Assembly: GCA_003214175.1 (NCBI GenBank)
Contig: QCLZ01000001.1
Span: forward strand, 248,001 to 312,000
Direction: 5' to 3'
DNA: 64,000 nucleotides
Source: Prochlorococcus sp. AG-418-I20
Lineage (GTDB): Bacteria > Cyanobacteriota > Cyanobacteriia > PCC-6307 > Cyanobiaceae
Shown piece by piece: positions 48,674-60,284 of the stretch. The translations under genes and the position numbers were made by a program. Below the pieces are notes generated by a model. It ran no database searches. It worked only from the letters and a program-made list of their open reading frames with translations, and was not told where the DNA came from. How positions within the stretch are numbered: the stretch's first letter is position 1; every line of letters begins with the position of its first letter.

Positions 48674-49333
48674 TTAATTTTTTCTTCTTGATTCTAGAAC
48701 AGCAAGTACATCTCTCCACTCAACACCTTTATGCATTAGTGCTACTTGCATATGATAAATTAAATCAGCAGCCTCATTTGAGATTGAATATTTGTCATTA
48801 TCTTTGCAAGCCATTATAAATTCTGCGGATTCCTCTCCAATTTTTTTTAAAATAGTATTACTGCCTTTTGTTAATAAATGATTCGTGTAACTTTTTTTTG
48901 ATGGATTTATCGCCCTTTCGTTAATTGTATTGAATAATTCAGAGCAAATATTTGAGAAGGGAGTTGTTTTTTTCTCTTTTTTATCATTTTGATTAATTTG
49001 AATTTCGTTGAAAAAACAACTTTTTTCCCCAGTGTGACATGCTCCTGAACCATTTTGTTCAATCAGAAGGATGAGTGCATCATTATCGCAGTCGAATCTT
49101 ATCTCCTTAAGTATTTGAGTACTTCCACTTGTAGCTCCTTTTCTCCAAATTTCTGATCTTGATCTACTCCAGTAATGAACGTTTTTGGTTTCAAGTGTTA
49201 TTGTTAATGATTCTTTGTTCATCCAAGCAAGCATAAGAATTGATCCGTCAAGCCAATCTTGTGCTATCGCAGGGATTAATCCATAATTATCAAAGCGTAG
49301 ATCTTCTATCGAAAAATTAGTTGAATTAGTCAT
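48674..49333 (-). CDS. hisI: histidine synthesis bifunctional HisI/HisE
   Basis: Fused PR-AMP cyclohydrolase (about 1-115) and PR-ATP pyrophosphatase (about 125-219). HisI marks: YWSRSRSEIWRKGATSG and DCDNDALILLIEQNG followed by ACHTG with zinc Cys residues. HisE marks: KKIGEESAEFIMACKD and ISNEAADLIYH. The fusion is normal for cyanobacteria. It faces the PTPS-like gene with a 64-bp gap. Confidence 0.96.
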   Translation of the reverse strand: MTNSTNFSIEDLRFDNYGLIPAIAQDWLDGSILMLAWMNKESLTITLETKNVHYWSRSRSEIWRKGATSGSTQILKEIRFDCDNDALILLIEQNGSGACHTGEKSCFFNEIQINQNDKKEKKTTPFSNICSELFNTINERAINPSKKSYTNHLLTKGSNTILKKIGEESAEFIMACKDNDKYSISNEAADLIYHMQVALMHKGVEWRDVLAVLESRRKN

Positions 49334-49397
49334 TATGTTCTTTATGTTAAATCCTTCTAAAATGTATTTTATAAAAAAATATCCTAACAGTTAATTG

Positions 49398-49868
49398 ATG
49401 TATATTCATTCGTTGAAATTTTCATGCAGTAAAAGTTACGAGGATTTCCCCTGTTCACATAGGCAATGGCGTCATAAAGGCCATTGTAGATTTGTGCATG
49501 GATATTCAAGATCATTCACATTTTGGTTTACTGCAAAAAAATTAGACCTAAATGGTTTTGTTGTGGATTTTTCAAGTCTAAAGCCCCTAGAAAATAGACT
49601 AAAAGAGCAATTTGACCATACTTTTTTAGTAAATAAAGATGACCCTTTGTTGGATTACTGGGAAAAATTATATGACTTAGATGCTTTAGATCTGAGAATT
49701 ATGGATAATGTGGGAATGGAGTTTACTTCTGAATTAATTTGGAGATGGGCTAATGAATACTTGAAGGACAAGGATAAGGGCAGAACATGTTGTTGGAAAA
49801 CAGAATCAAAAGAAAATAAATCTAATAAAGCAAGTTATGAGGAAATTCCTGATTGGTTCAAATCTTAG
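49398..49868 (+). CDS. 6-pyruvoyl-tetrahydropterin synthase / QueD family protein
   Basis: 156 residues, T-fold. FPCSHRQWRHKGHCRFVHGYSRSF carries the catalytic Cys and two of the three zinc His; the third place reads Tyr (HGY instead of HGH). FDHTFLVNKDDPLL and VGMEFTSELIW follow. The whole block (RQWRHKGHCRFVHGYSR) resembles a subfamily common in marine alphaproteobacteria. It could make a tetrahydropterin or the queuosine intermediate. A TTG at 49395 precedes the ATG used here. Confidence 0.82.
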   Translation: MYIHSLKFSCSKSYEDFPCSHRQWRHKGHCRFVHGYSRSFTFWFTAKKLDLNGFVVDFSSLKPLENRLKEQFDHTFLVNKDDPLLDYWEKLYDLDALDLRIMDNVGMEFTSELIWRWANEYLKDKDKGRTCCWKTESKENKSNKASYEEIPDWFKS

Positions 49869-49917
49869 ATTAAGGTTGTTAAATTTCAAGTCATATAGCA
49901 TTCTTTAATTTAGATCT

Positions 49918-52500
49918 TTAATCAACAATTATCTCACCATTTGTAAGACAAATATTAATCTCTTCTTGATTAAGGTAATGATTGTTCAATATATTATTTG
50001 AAATTTTTGTCTCAATTTGTTTTTGAATAATTCTTTTTAAAGGCCTTGCTCCATAGGCATTATCGAAACTATTTTCGACAAGTTGGTTAATTACCTCATC
50101 CGTAATTTTGAATTTTAAGTTTTTTTTGTTAAGTCTTTTTTCTAAATTTTGAAGCTGGATTTTTGCAATTTCTTTTAAATCATTTAATTCTAAATTATTA
50201 AAAATAACTATTTCATCAAGTCGATTTAAAAACTCAGGCTTAAAAAATTTTTTAAGTTCATTATCTACAACTTTTTTAATTTCATCTCTATCTTCTTTCC
50301 TAACTGATAAATCATTTATTGATTGACTTCCTAAATTACTTGTGAGAACAATGATTGAATTTTTGAAATTTATGGTACGACCTTGACCATCGGTAATGAT
50401 TCCATCATCAAGAACCTGTAAAAGAATATCTAAGATATCTTTATGAGCTTTCTCTATTTCATCAAGAAGTATCAATGAATAAGGATTTTTTCGTACAGCT
50501 TCAGTTAGTTGACCGCCTGATTCGAAACCTAAATATCCAGGAGGCGCACCTATGATTTTACTAACTGAATGTTTTTCCATATATTCAGACATATCCAGTC
50601 TTGTAATTGAAGAATTTGAATCGAATATAACTTTTGCTACAACTTTACTTAGCTCTGTTTTTCCAACGCCAGTTGGACCTAAAAAGAGAAAACTGGCTAA
50701 TGGCTTGCTGGGATCATTTAAACCAGTCCTAGATCTCTTGATGGAATCTGCAACAGCTCTAATAGCACTATCTTGCCCAATAATTTTTTCTTTAAGGATC
50801 GACTCGAGGCTTAAAAGCTTATCTTTTTCTGACTGGTTTAAGTTCTGTACTGGAATTGACGTCCATTTTGAAACAACTTCTGCAATATCATCGAATGTTA
50901 CCTCTTGCCTTAAAAGACTAGTCTCTCCATTTTTGTAAGAATTAACTAGACATTCATTTTTTTCTTTCAATTTTTTTTGTAAAGAATTTAAAGTTCCAAA
51001 TTCTAATTCTGCTGCTTTGTTGAGGTCAAAACTTCTTTTGGCTTGATCTATTTTTAATTGTATTGATTCAATTTCCTCTTTTATGGTGCTAATCTCATTA
51101 ATTTCATCTTTTTCTTTTTTCCATTTAGCGCCTAATTCTTCCTGTCTTTCTTTAAGTGATAAAAGTTCATTATTGATTTTTTTTAATCTTTCTATAGAAA
51201 AATCATCTGTTTCTCTCTTTAAAGATAATTTTTCCATCTCAAACTGTAGAACTTTTCGATCGATTTCATCAATTTCTTCAGGTTTGGAAGTTATGATCAT
51301 ATTTAATCTTGAGGCTGCCTCATCGATTAGATCTATTGCTTTGTCAGGAAGAAATCTATCGTTAATATATCTTTCACTTAGGGTGGCAGCTGCAACCAAA
51401 GCATTGTCAGAAATTCTTACACTATGATGAACCTCGTATCTTTCTCTCAATCCTCTTAAAATTGATACAGTATCATCTATTGAAGGTGCATGAATTTTTA
51501 TTTTCTGAAATCTTCGTTCTAGAGCAGGATCTTTTTCTATATTTCGTTTATGTTCACTAATAGTCGTAGCACCAATACATCTAAGTTCTCCTCTCGCAAG
51601 CATTGGTTTTAATAGGTTACTTGCATCTAAAGAACCTCCACTGGCACCTGCCCCAACAACTGTATGAATTTCATCAATAAAAAGAATGACCTTACCGTCT
51701 GATTCCTTTACTTTCTTTAGGACATTTTTTATTCTTTCTTCAAAATCTCCACGATATTTTGCCCCAGCCAAGAGTGAACCCATATCTAATGAAATTAGTT
51801 GCCTATTTTGTAGTGCAGAAGGTACATCGCCATTAATAATTCTTTGAGCCAACCCTTCCACTATGGCTGTTTTACCAACCCCAGGTTCTCCAATAAGAAC
51901 AGGATTATTTTTTGTTCTTCTACTCAATATTTGAATTGTTCTTCTGATTTCTTCATCTCTACCAATAACTGGATCTAAGATTCCATCCCTTGCTGATTGA
52001 GTTAGGTCAATACCATATTTATCTAAAGACTCATTAAAAGTATCAAAGTCATTTTTTGTTTCTGGATCTGACTTCATTTTCTTTATAGTTTCAAGGAATT
52101 CTGGAATACTTTTGTGATTTAAAATTTGAAATCTGTAGCTAACATCATAAGTGAAACAGTAAAGTAAGTGTTCTGTTGATATCACTACATCATCTAAATT
52201 ATTTTTAAAATCATTTGCTTTTGAAAATATCTCATAAAGAGTATTACCAATATATAAATTATTTTGTTTATTTTTCATTTTTGCCTTCGAATTTAATGAA
52301 GACATAATTTCTTTTTCAATTTCTTTGATATTTACATTATTTTCTTTTAAGATCTTCTTTGTAAGGCTGTCTTTTTTTATAAGAGCTAATAATAAATTGT
52401 CAGAATCCACGTCTTGTTGATAATTTGTATAAGCAATTTCTTTAGCAAAAATAAAACAGTCCCAAGCAGAATTTGAAAATTCGCTTGGAACTATTTTCAT
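49918..52500 (-). CDS. clpB: ATP-dependent protein disaggregase ClpB
   Basis: 860-residue Hsp100 ring protein that rescues aggregated proteins with DnaK. Layout: N domain (1-about 145), first ATPase with [18 protein letters not shown], a coiled-coil middle domain (about 400-525: [20 protein letters not shown]), second ATPase with [13 protein letters not shown], and [22 protein letters not shown]. The middle domain and lack of a ClpP-docking loop mark it as ClpB rather than ClpC. Confidence 0.95.
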   Translation of the reverse strand: MKIVPSEFSNSAWDCFIFAKEIAYTNYQQDVDSDNLLLALIKKDSLTKKILKENNVNIKEIEKEIMSSLNSKAKMKNKQNNLYIGNTLYEIFSKANDFKNNLDDVVISTEHLLYCFTYDVSYRFQILNHKSIPEFLETIKKMKSDPETKNDFDTFNESLDKYGIDLTQSARDGILDPVIGRDEEIRRTIQILSRRTKNNPVLIGEPGVGKTAIVEGLAQRIINGDVPSALQNRQLISLDMGSLLAGAKYRGDFEERIKNVLKKVKESDGKVILFIDEIHTVVGAGASGGSLDASNLLKPMLARGELRCIGATTISEHKRNIEKDPALERRFQKIKIHAPSIDDTVSILRGLRERYEVHHSVRISDNALVAAATLSERYINDRFLPDKAIDLIDEAASRLNMIITSKPEEIDEIDRKVLQFEMEKLSLKRETDDFSIERLKKINNELLSLKERQEELGAKWKKEKDEINEISTIKEEIESIQLKIDQAKRSFDLNKAAELEFGTLNSLQKKLKEKNECLVNSYKNGETSLLRQEVTFDDIAEVVSKWTSIPVQNLNQSEKDKLLSLESILKEKIIGQDSAIRAVADSIKRSRTGLNDPSKPLASFLFLGPTGVGKTELSKVVAKVIFDSNSSITRLDMSEYMEKHSVSKIIGAPPGYLGFESGGQLTEAVRKNPYSLILLDEIEKAHKDILDILLQVLDDGIITDGQGRTINFKNSIIVLTSNLGSQSINDLSVRKEDRDEIKKVVDNELKKFFKPEFLNRLDEIVIFNNLELNDLKEIAKIQLQNLEKRLNKKNLKFKITDEVINQLVENSFDNAYGARPLKRIIQKQIETKISNNILNNHYLNQEEINICLTNGEIIVD

Positions 52501-52563
52501 TAATCAAAATGTAGGTATGACTTTAATAAGTATTAAATAAAAAGTTTTTAACTGTAAGAAGAA

Positions 52564-52914
52564 TTATTCAACAATGACTTTACCTACCATTCCAGCACCT
52601 CTATGTGGCTCGCAATAGTAGTCATAGGTCCCTGCAGTATTAAATGTTTCTTCCCAAGACTCTCCTGGAGCAAAAGCTAGATCTGCATGACTTAATTCCT
52701 CATGCCCATCGAAAACAGCATTATGAGGAGCAAGTTTATTATTGATGAATTTAACTGTATCACCAGCACTAATGGTTACTGTACTTGGTTCAAATGCAAG
52801 CATTCCAGCATCAGTTCCAAGTTTTACTTCAACAGTCTTAGCTGAAACAGATGAAATACCTAGACCAAGAGTTAAAACTATTGCGAATAACCCTGCAAAG
52901 ATTGAACGTAACAT
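52564..52914 (-). CDS. petE: plastocyanin
   Basis: Lumenal copper protein that carries electrons from cytochrome b6f to photosystem I. 116 residues: signal peptide ending GISSVSA, then [19 protein letters not shown]. Copper ligands are His in APHNAVFD, and Cys, His and Met in [15 protein letters not shown]. Single gene with upstream SDR gene on the same strand. Confidence 0.97.
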   Translation of the reverse strand: MLRSIFAGLFAIVLTLGLGISSVSAKTVEVKLGTDAGMLAFEPSTVTISAGDTVKFINNKLAPHNAVFDGHEELSHADLAFAPGESWEETFNTAGTYDYYCEPHRGAGMVGKVIVE

Positions 52915-52973
52915 AATTGAAATTTACTTATTTATATATATTACAAGGCTTTGGGAACCTAACCGTGAGAATT

Positions 52974-53957
52974 TTAATTGTTATTACAGCTTGGTAACTT
53001 AGATAACCTTAAAACATCACTCATTGACTTGGCATAACTTGTAAGTTTGAAAGTCTCAGGATTAGTGATGGGGACATGATTGAAGTCATATTTTTTGATA
53101 CTGAAGCTATCCCAAGGTGTTGTTTGGATAGGAAGAATTCTTAATAATAATTTTAGAATTTTTTTTGTAAGAGGTATCGCAAAATATCTCCTCATATTAT
53201 TTCTTTTTAAAAGTGTAATTATGGCTTGATCAACTGAAATAAATTTTTGACCTAGCACAAATTTTCTAAAGCCTTTGTATTTTTCTTCTCTATGATTTTT
53301 AATTAGAAACCCGCAAATTTGAGCAATATCATTTGCGTGAATAAAGTGAAATTTAGAATCGAGTTTTAAGAATCTTGCTAACCAAAGCCATTTACCAATC
53401 TCTTGTAATCCACTAGTTAAATAACTCACAGGATATTTACTTTTTTTGCCAAGAGTTCCTCCGAAAACCAAGGTAGGGAAAACAGCGAATGTTTTTTCTG
53501 CATATGAGCTTTCTCTCAGTTTCTCGAAACATTCATATTTTGTTTGTATGTACTCTGTTCCATAAATCAATGATTCCCTCATTAATTCTGTTTGTGTGTC
53601 AAGAATGCTAGCTGTTGAAAAATAAATAATCTTTTCTAACTTTTTAATATCAAGCATTTTAAGTAATTCTTCAAAAGCTTTGATATTTACTTCATATGCT
53701 CTTCTTGGATCTCCCCAAGCTGTAGCAGTATGTATTAGGTAACTAACTTGACTAATTTCCTTTTTATATTTATTTGATTGCCTGATATCGCACACCATTA
53801 ACTTTACTTTTTTATTTTCTTGAATAGAAATTGGTAACTTACTTTTATCTCGCACCATGAGATAAAGCCTGAATTTTGTGTTTTTTAAAAACCAATCTAC
53901 TAAATATTGGCCAACACACCCATTAGCACCTGTTATTAATAAGTTTTTATATGCCAA
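52974..53957 (-). CDS. NAD-dependent epimerase/dehydratase (extended SDR)
   Basis: 327 residues. NAD(P)-binding ITGANGCVGQYLVDWF at the N-terminus, VSYLIHTATAWGDP and the Tyr-Lys pair YIQTKYE near residue 135. The substrate cannot be told; neighbours are hemE and petE. Begins 8 bp after hemE, so they form a unit. Confidence 0.85.
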   Translation of the reverse strand: MAYKNLLITGANGCVGQYLVDWFLKNTKFRLYLMVRDKSKLPISIQENKKVKLMVCDIRQSNKYKKEISQVSYLIHTATAWGDPRRAYEVNIKAFEELLKMLDIKKLEKIIYFSTASILDTQTELMRESLIYGTEYIQTKYECFEKLRESSYAEKTFAVFPTLVFGGTLGKKSKYPVSYLTSGLQEIGKWLWLARFLKLDSKFHFIHANDIAQICGFLIKNHREEKYKGFRKFVLGQKFISVDQAIITLLKRNNMRRYFAIPLTKKILKLLLRILPIQTTPWDSFSIKKYDFNHVPITNPETFKLTSYAKSMSDVLRLSKLPSCNNN

Positions 53958-53965
53958 GTTTTTAA

Positions 53966-55006
53966 CTAGTAAGTGAGTTTTTTTCCATGTTCAAAAAATG
54001 TTTGAGCATTTTCTTCTGGAGTCCCAGGTAAAATCCCATGACCTAAATTAAGAATATATTTCCGGTCTTTAATTTTATTAAAAGTATTATCTATCCTTTC
54101 TTTAATTGATTCTTTGTTCCCGAATAAAATACCGGGGTCAATATTACCTTGAATGCCTATCCCACTAGGGATTCTTTTACAAGCCTCTTCAATGTCTACT
54201 GTCCAGTCTAATGAAATTATATCTACGCCTGTTTTTGCCATTCTTTCTATTACGCCAGCACTTCCTGAAATGTAAAGAATTACTGGTGTTTCAGGGTATT
54301 CCGCTTTTACAATATCAACAACTTTTTTTTGATATGGCCCAGCAAAGATATCGTAATCTTGTGGGCTTAGTTGGCCTGCCCATGAATCAAAAATTTGTAC
54401 TACTTGCGCTCCAGATTTTATTTGATATTTAAGATATTCACCAATAGATTTTGCAAAATGATCAAGCAGTTTATGAAGTAAATCTGGTTCTTTAAAAGCC
54501 ATTGATTTTATTAAAGAATAATTTTTACTGCTTTTACCTTCAACTACATAAGCAGCGAGAGTCCAAGGTGCGCCAACGAAACCTAAAACCGTTGCCTCAT
54601 TATTCACATCTTTTTTTAGTGAAGAAAGAACTTGCCCAACAAAACTTAAACTCTCACTTGGATTTAATTCTTTTAAATTCTCTATCTGGCTAAGAGTTCT
54701 TATTGGGTCTTCAATTATTGGACCTTTACTTTCTATTATTTCAAAATTTATGCCCATTCCTGGAAGAGGTGTGAGAATATCTGAAAAAAGGATCACACCA
54801 TCTGGTTTGAAAGCATGAAAAGGCTGCATTGAAATCTCATATGATAGTTCTGGATTCTCAGACCTTTCTCTAAAACTTGGGTAACGCTCCCTTAAATCTC
54901 TATAGATTTTCATATATCTTCCTGCTTGCCTCATCATCCATACTGGAGGTCTATTTACTTTTTTACCTAATGCGGCAGAAAGTAGTAGCGGTAAATTTTC
55001 ACCCAT
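53966..55006 (-). CDS. hemE: uroporphyrinogen decarboxylase
   Basis: Removes four carboxyl groups from uroporphyrinogen III to give coproporphyrinogen III, on the way to heme and chlorophyll. 346 residues with [20 protein letters not shown] near the N-terminus, [14 protein letters not shown] (catalytic Asp), [13 protein letters not shown] and the C-terminal [15 protein letters not shown]. Length is normal. Confidence 0.98.
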   Translation of the reverse strand: MGENLPLLLSAALGKKVNRPPVWMMRQAGRYMKIYRDLRERYPSFRERSENPELSYEISMQPFHAFKPDGVILFSDILTPLPGMGINFEIIESKGPIIEDPIRTLSQIENLKELNPSESLSFVGQVLSSLKKDVNNEATVLGFVGAPWTLAAYVVEGKSSKNYSLIKSMAFKEPDLLHKLLDHFAKSIGEYLKYQIKSGAQVVQIFDSWAGQLSPQDYDIFAGPYQKKVVDIVKAEYPETPVILYISGSAGVIERMAKTGVDIISLDWTVDIEEACKRIPSGIGIQGNIDPGILFGNKESIKERIDNTFNKIKDRKYILNLGHGILPGTPEENAQTFFEHGKKLTY

Positions 55007-55129
55007 TTTTCAATTCGATATGTTTTTTAAAAAAAATTTTTAAATTCCAACTTAGAAATCTTACAATGCAAAGCATATCAAAAGCGTTATATGAACATTT
55101 ATATGAAGTACTAAGTTAAATAGGCCTTA

Positions 55130-57394
55130 TTATTTTTCTGATTGATGTTTGAAGATACTTACGCTTAATGGGGGTAAAGCAAGTTCTAGAGCATTTTGAT
55201 AATCATGAATATTGTAATTTATAGTTTCTATACCTCCCATATTTCCTTTATTACTACCCCCATATCTTGATCCATCTGAATTAAATATCTCCTTGTAGAA
55301 TCCTTTTACAGGAACGCCTACTTTATATGAACCATGGGTATTAGGTGTAAAGTTGGCAACAACAACAAGCCATTCATTGGTATCATTTTCTCTTCTCATA
55401 AAACTTATTACCGAATTAGATTTGTCATTACAATCAATCCATTGGAATCCATAAGGATCAAAGTCGTTTTTCCATAACGCAGGTTCATTTTTATATAGTT
55501 TATTCAAGTCATCAATCAAGTTTCTGATACCTTTATGAGGCTCAAATTCTAGTAATTCCCATTGCAGATCATCCCAAACATTCCATTCTTGTCTTTGTCC
55601 AAATTCCATTCCCATAAATATCGTTTTTTTACCAGGGTGGGTCCACATATAAGTAAGTAAAGCTCGAGTATTTGCATATTTCTTCCAGTCATCGCCAGGC
55701 ATTTTATGCAAAAGATGACTTTTTCCGTGAACAACCTCATCATGACTAAGAGCAAGCATAAAGTTCTCTGTATAGTTATATGTTATTGAGAAAGTTACAC
55801 TATTTTGATGGAATTGCCTAAACCAAGGATCTATCTCAAAATAATCGAGCATATCGTGCATCCATCCCATATTCCATTTCAAATTAAACCCCAAACCTCC
55901 CATGTCAGTTGGTTTGGTTACCATTGGCCAAGTTGTTGATTCTTCAGCGATAGAAAGTGCGCCTGGGAAATGTTGGAAGAGTACATGATTAGCCTGTTGA
56001 AGAAATTTAACGGCTTCTATATTTTCATTACCACCATTTTCATTGGGTATCCATTCTCCATCTGGGCGTAAATAATCTCTATATAACATTGAAGCTACAG
56101 CATCTACTCTTATGCCATCAATATGAAACTCTTCAAACCAATAAACTAGATTGGCGACTAAGAAATTTCTTACTTCGTTTCTGCTGTAATTAAAGATTAA
56201 AGTTCCCCATTCTTTGTGTTCACCTATGCGTGAATCTCCATGTTCGTAAAGATGACATCCATCAAAAAAGGCTAAACCATGCTTATCTTTTGGGAAATGA
56301 CCAGGTACCCAATCAAGAATTACACCTATGCCCTCTTCATGACATTTATTAACAAACTCTCTAAATTCATTTGGGGTGCCAAATCTACTTGTTGGTGCAT
56401 ACCATCCTGTAACCTGGTATCCCCATGAACCATCGAAAGGATGTTCAGATATTGGCATTAGTTCAATATGAGTGAATCCTCTCTCTTTTACATAAGGGAT
56501 AAGTTTTTTGGTTAATTCTGGATAAGTTAATAATCTTGTTCCAGGTTTTAAATCGGCTGCAGGCACAGGCTCTCTTGGTTCACCATTGTCTTCAAGATAT
56601 TTCTTATCTGTTGATTCATGTAGCCAGCTTCCTAAATGCATTTCATAAACTGAAATTGGCTTGTTAATTTGACTAGAAGAATCTCTATTTGAAATCCAAG
56701 AACTATCATTCCAATTAAAGTTTTTCAATTTTGAAACTATTGAACCATTTTGAGGTCTCACTTCATGTGAGAATCCATATGGGTCGGCCTTTTCATAAAT
56801 ATGACCTTGTTGTGTTCTTATTTCATATTTATATGTGTCTCCTTCTTTCATCATTGGCATGAATAGTTCCCAAAGCCCCCCTAATCTTTTTTGCATTGGA
56901 TGATGTCTTCCATCCCAAGAATTTATATCTCCAATTATCGAGATTGATTTTGCATTTGGAGCCCAAATACAGAACATGACTCCTTTTTTATTTTTGTCCT
57001 CTATTAGATGTGCTCCCATCTTTTCCCAAATATGATGGTGATTACCTTCTGCAAACAGATGCCTATCAACTTCTCCCATCCACTCTTCTCTATATGACCA
57101 GGGGTCATGTTGTGTATGTGTGACCCCTCCTCGTGAAATATTTATTTCGTAATTAGAGTTTGGATTCTCAGGCAGGATTGCTTCAAAAAGCCATTTATGA
57201 TTTATGCTTTCTGCTTTGTAGATTTTATTTTTAAAATTTATTTTAACTTCGTCCGCTTCAGGCATCCACACCCTTATTACCCATTTCTCTTCATAAAAAT
57301 GAGGACCTAATATTTTTAATGGATTATCATTGCAACAATTTTCTAGGTTGATCGCTTCTGATTTAATCCAGTCTGCTTGAATTGTCTCGATCAT
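55130..57394 (-). CDS. glgB: 1,4-alpha-glucan branching enzyme (GH13)
   Basis: Makes alpha-1,6 branches in glycogen. 754 residues: N-terminal carbohydrate-binding domains (about 25-230, [14 protein letters not shown] and [15 protein letters not shown]), then the GH13 barrel with [29 protein letters not shown] (nucleophile Asp), ALSIAEEST (acid Glu) and [12 protein letters not shown]-terminal beta domain ends with [14 protein letters not shown]. Confidence 0.97.
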   Translation of the reverse strand: MIETIQADWIKSEAINLENCCNDNPLKILGPHFYEEKWVIRVWMPEADEVKINFKNKIYKAESINHKWLFEAILPENPNSNYEINISRGGVTHTQHDPWSYREEWMGEVDRHLFAEGNHHHIWEKMGAHLIEDKNKKGVMFCIWAPNAKSISIIGDINSWDGRHHPMQKRLGGLWELFMPMMKEGDTYKYEIRTQQGHIYEKADPYGFSHEVRPQNGSIVSKLKNFNWNDSSWISNRDSSSQINKPISVYEMHLGSWLHESTDKKYLEDNGEPREPVPAADLKPGTRLLTYPELTKKLIPYVKERGFTHIELMPISEHPFDGSWGYQVTGWYAPTSRFGTPNEFREFVNKCHEEGIGVILDWVPGHFPKDKHGLAFFDGCHLYEHGDSRIGEHKEWGTLIFNYSRNEVRNFLVANLVYWFEEFHIDGIRVDAVASMLYRDYLRPDGEWIPNENGGNENIEAVKFLQQANHVLFQHFPGALSIAEESTTWPMVTKPTDMGGLGFNLKWNMGWMHDMLDYFEIDPWFRQFHQNSVTFSITYNYTENFMLALSHDEVVHGKSHLLHKMPGDDWKKYANTRALLTYMWTHPGKKTIFMGMEFGQRQEWNVWDDLQWELLEFEPHKGIRNLIDDLNKLYKNEPALWKNDFDPYGFQWIDCNDKSNSVISFMRRENDTNEWLVVVANFTPNTHGSYKVGVPVKGFYKEIFNSDGSRYGGSNKGNMGGIETINYNIHDYQNALELALPPLSVSIFKHQSEK

Positions 57395-57450
57395 GACTGG
57401 TAGATGTTAAGGATTAATAATATCAAAAGATTAACCAAAAAAATAACTAT

Positions 57451-59031
57451 TTATAAAAAAAAAGGGGTCATTTTCATAAATGTTTTATTAAGGCTAAAAC
57501 TTAGAGTAATAATTCTATGATTTGCGGAAGGCGCCCCTATATTTTCCTCGCCAAATCCAGGATTAACTCCAATAGCGGGATAAGCTGTTGCAGATATAGA
57601 TAAGCGAAGCTTACTACCTTTAATTAAACAAGTATTTGTTGGCTGCATTGTTATTTGATAGATGCATTCTTCATTTATTTTGGAATTTTTAACTCTTAAG
57701 AATCCAGTTGAAAATTGATTCACCTTATCATCACCTTCTTCAACTAGAGATAAAGCTAGGCAGATATCGAAATTGGTCTGATCACTTTTTACTGTGATTT
57801 CTAATGTAGGAAATCCTTTTAAGTGTTGATCTTCTTCAAAAGAATTGGTTTGAAAAACACCTACATCAAGACGTTTATCAATAATATTTCTATTAAACTT
57901 TCCCGGATTTGGACCTAAATGACCACCGTCAGATGGTGTAGGTCTCCATGGGTCATTAACAATTGTGAACCATCCTGATCCTTTTGAATTTATGGTCAGA
58001 CTTCCATCTTCAACATTTACATTTGCTGTACCATCACTTTTGAGCCCAAAAATAAATTCAGGGTGGAATTTATTATCTAATTCTTCCCATTTATTTAATG
58101 AAATATTCCATATTTTTTTTTCGCCTTTTGAATTCTTAGAATTAAAATTTTCATCTGATTTTAAGTGTTTATTAAAGAATTTTAATAAAGATTCTTGTGA
58201 TCCCTCCCACCAATTTAGATGTGTCGCATTCCCAATAATTATCTCTGGATTGCCACCAGCTTCTTTAGATATTTTATAAAGATCAAAAGCACCTTTTAAA
58301 TGTGGATCCCATAGTCCTCCAATAATTAACATGGGTTGTTTAATCCATGTTGAAATTGGCTTAAATTCTTTAAAAGGGCGACCATTATTTAAATTTTTAA
58401 GCCATTCCAAAACAAAGCTATTAGGATCATATTTTTTTAAAATATCAATTCCTTCCCTTAAATAACTTTTATTTTCTAAGGCTAATCTAATTTTTCCCCA
58501 CTCAAACAATTTATTTTCTCTTTTCATTTTTAGTGCTGCGATTTGAAGTCCCCATGCAATATTGTTATGCCACCAATATGCTCCTCCATCCGAGCACCAA
58601 TGATCCTTAATATTCATACCAGTCATTGCTGGAGATAAACAATCGGGTGGCTTTGAATTTAATTCACTAGTTAGTTGAGTAAATCCTTGATATGAAAAAC
58701 CATATAAGCCAAGTTTTCCATTACATTTTTTTAGAGACCTTACCCATTCATGTGTTTCTGAAGTATCGCTAGCTTCTTGAGAAAAACCATCAAAAACCCC
58801 TTCAGAAGAACCCATACCTCTGACATCTTGAATTATTACCATATATCCTTGGGAAGCCCACCATTCAGGGTGAGAATAGGTTATTGTTGAAGCTATTTCT
58901 CTGCCATAAGGTTGTCTCATTAATAATGCAGGCCATGGCCCATCATTACTATTAGGTACCCAAATTCTTGATATGAGTCTCACTCCATCTCTAAGTACTA
59001 GAGATTCATCAAACCATCTTGAACCATACAT
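57451..59031 (-). CDS. CocE/NonD-family hydrolase (X-Pro dipeptidyl-peptidase-like)
   Basis: 526 residues. N-terminal alpha/beta hydrolase domain with MRQPYGREIA, nucleophile Ser in GLYGFSYQGFTQLTS near residue 112, GGLWDPH near 234 and a His in NATHLNWWEG near 265. A C-terminal jelly-roll domain (about 300-526) with DKRLDVGVFQT and GSKLRLSISATAYPAIG follows, as in cocaine esterase and PepX. Substrate unknown. 56 bp before glgB on the same strand. Confidence 0.9.
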   Translation of the reverse strand: MYGSRWFDESLVLRDGVRLISRIWVPNSNDGPWPALLMRQPYGREIASTITYSHPEWWASQGYMVIIQDVRGMGSSEGVFDGFSQEASDTSETHEWVRSLKKCNGKLGLYGFSYQGFTQLTSELNSKPPDCLSPAMTGMNIKDHWCSDGGAYWWHNNIAWGLQIAALKMKRENKLFEWGKIRLALENKSYLREGIDILKKYDPNSFVLEWLKNLNNGRPFKEFKPISTWIKQPMLIIGGLWDPHLKGAFDLYKISKEAGGNPEIIIGNATHLNWWEGSQESLLKFFNKHLKSDENFNSKNSKGEKKIWNISLNKWEELDNKFHPEFIFGLKSDGTANVNVEDGSLTINSKGSGWFTIVNDPWRPTPSDGGHLGPNPGKFNRNIIDKRLDVGVFQTNSFEEDQHLKGFPTLEITVKSDQTNFDICLALSLVEEGDDKVNQFSTGFLRVKNSKINEECIYQITMQPTNTCLIKGSKLRLSISATAYPAIGVNPGFGEENIGAPSANHRIITLSFSLNKTFMKMTPFFL

Positions 59032-59038
59032 TTAGGCT

Positions 59039-59311
59039 TTAGATAATGTCTGGACAGTGCAGCCCAATGACGTAAATAGAAAAGATCTCTGCGTTAACGG
59101 GGGTTAACTTTTTTTTGTTTGATACATACTCTATAGCTTTATCTGAATTAGCTGAAATACCTTTTGAATTAAACTCTCTAAACTTATTACAAAACTTCCT
59201 AGCTTCGTTTGGATTCTTTTTTACACTTTCCAATAGGTTAGATTGGCTAAAAACAGGGTATAAAGAGTTGGAAAACAAAAATAACAAAAATAACAAAGGT
59301 TTCATTATCAC
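59039..59311 (-). CDS. small secreted protein of unknown function
   Basis: 90 residues. Signal peptide FLLFLFSNSLYPVFSQS, then NLLESVKKNPNEARKFCNKFREFNSKGIS..DKAIEYV. Two Cys in the mature part (KFCNKF and GLHCPDI) may form a disulphide. I do not recognise the family. ATG at 59311 is preceded by no strong ribosome site. Confidence 0.6.
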   Translation of the reverse strand: MIMKPLLFLLFLFSNSLYPVFSQSNLLESVKKNPNEARKFCNKFREFNSKGISANSDKAIEYVSNKKKLTPVNAEIFSIYVIGLHCPDII

Positions 59312-59357
59312 TGACTTTTTCTAAATTCTACATTAAAAAAATTTTTTATCCAAGATT

Positions 59358-59765
59358 TCAAATATATTTGTCTATTTGACTAGCTTTTTTAATCCATTCT
59401 TTTAAGAGAGTGAAAGTTGTATCCGTTTTGGTTTTTATCCTAAGATTTCTTTCTAATCTTCCAATTTTGCGTTCTAATTCGTAAGGAGTGGATAGTGATA
59501 ATGATTTGAGAGAAGAAATACCGCAATGTAAAAGTAGATATGCTTGCGGTGGAGAAATTCCAATTTCTTTCTTAAAAATAGCTATAGCTCTAATTTTCTT
59601 TAGATTATTCAATGTACACAGTGAAGATTTTCTTTGAATCTCATTTATATCTAAGTCCGTAAGATTACTTAACTTTTCAAAGTCAGTTAGATTATTTTCA
59701 ACAAAAAAAGATTTTTCATGTCTAAAGTTAGTTGGCAAAAAATCTAAAAATGTTTTAGTTTCCAT
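59358..59765 (-). CDS. DUF4332 protein (helix-hairpin-helix type)
   Basis: 135 residues, all helical, with short repeated segments of the HhH style: NNLTDFEKLSNLTDLDINEI, ISPPQAYLLLHCGISSLKSLSLSTPYEL. Members are thought to bind nucleic acid or proteins, without proof. 11 bp after the Ycf51-like gene; likely same transcript. Confidence 0.75.
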   Translation of the reverse strand: METKTFLDFLPTNFRHEKSFFVENNLTDFEKLSNLTDLDINEIQRKSSLCTLNNLKKIRAIAIFKKEIGISPPQAYLLLHCGISSLKSLSLSTPYELERKIGRLERNLRIKTKTDTTFTLLKEWIKKASQIDKYI

Positions 59766-59776
59766 TTTTTAACAGA

Positions 59777-60220
59777 CTAATTCATTTGGACATTTTTCTG
59801 AATTTCTCCTATAACAACTGGTTTACTTATACCAGCGGATATTTTTTCAAGTTTTCTTATCTTTATTTTTACGTTCGCACCCGACCTGCTACCTTTCCTA
59901 AGATTTTCCGATAATTGTTCTAAAGTTGGCTTAATAGATTCTTCTGGGAAGTTATCCTCTGCTTTAGCAATAATCAAATCAAAACCGTTGTCATAAACTA
60001 TTGGGAGATATTTTGCGTCTTCTATTACTACTCGTTCATTATAACTTTGTATAAATGCCCAGCTACTTAAAGATAGTAATAATGAGAAAATGGTTGCTCC
60101 TATTATTCGAAATTTAAAGCCAAAATTAAATATAAAAGCCGCTACAGTGCAAATAAAAAGGAATATTCCAAAGAATCCAAAAATTTTTGGTGTATTCTCT
60201 AATAGTTCAAAAAAAGACAT
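59777..60220 (-). CDS. ycf51: Ycf51-like protein (DUF2518)
   Basis: 147 residues with two hydrophobic helices near the N-terminus (GFFGIFLFICTVAAFIFNFG and IGATIFSLLLSLSSWAF), then a soluble domain with VYDNGFDLIIAKAED and a basic stretch. Conserved in cyanobacteria and some plastids; function unknown. Divergent from the TamB-like gene (64 bp). Confidence 0.78.
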   Translation of the reverse strand: MSFFELLENTPKIFGFFGIFLFICTVAAFIFNFGFKFRIIGATIFSLLLSLSSWAFIQSYNERVVIEDAKYLPIVYDNGFDLIIAKAEDNFPEESIKPTLEQLSENLRKGSRSGANVKIKIRKLEKISAGISKPVVIGEIQKNVQMN

Positions 60221-60284
60221 TTACTGGCTTTGACCTAATTAATTTCTTATATTTTGTAAGCCTACTCTATTTTTGGGCTCTAAC

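Noticed and set aside
50552-51427. Two open frames of 114-128 codons inside clpB on the opposite strand
   Set aside because: Shadow frames of a strongly conserved gene; low-complexity Ser/Leu-rich products.
55065-55119. 17-codon open frame between glgB and hemE (MQSISKALYEHLYEVLS)
   Set aside because: Too short, no ribosome site and no known match; it may be chance in the gap.
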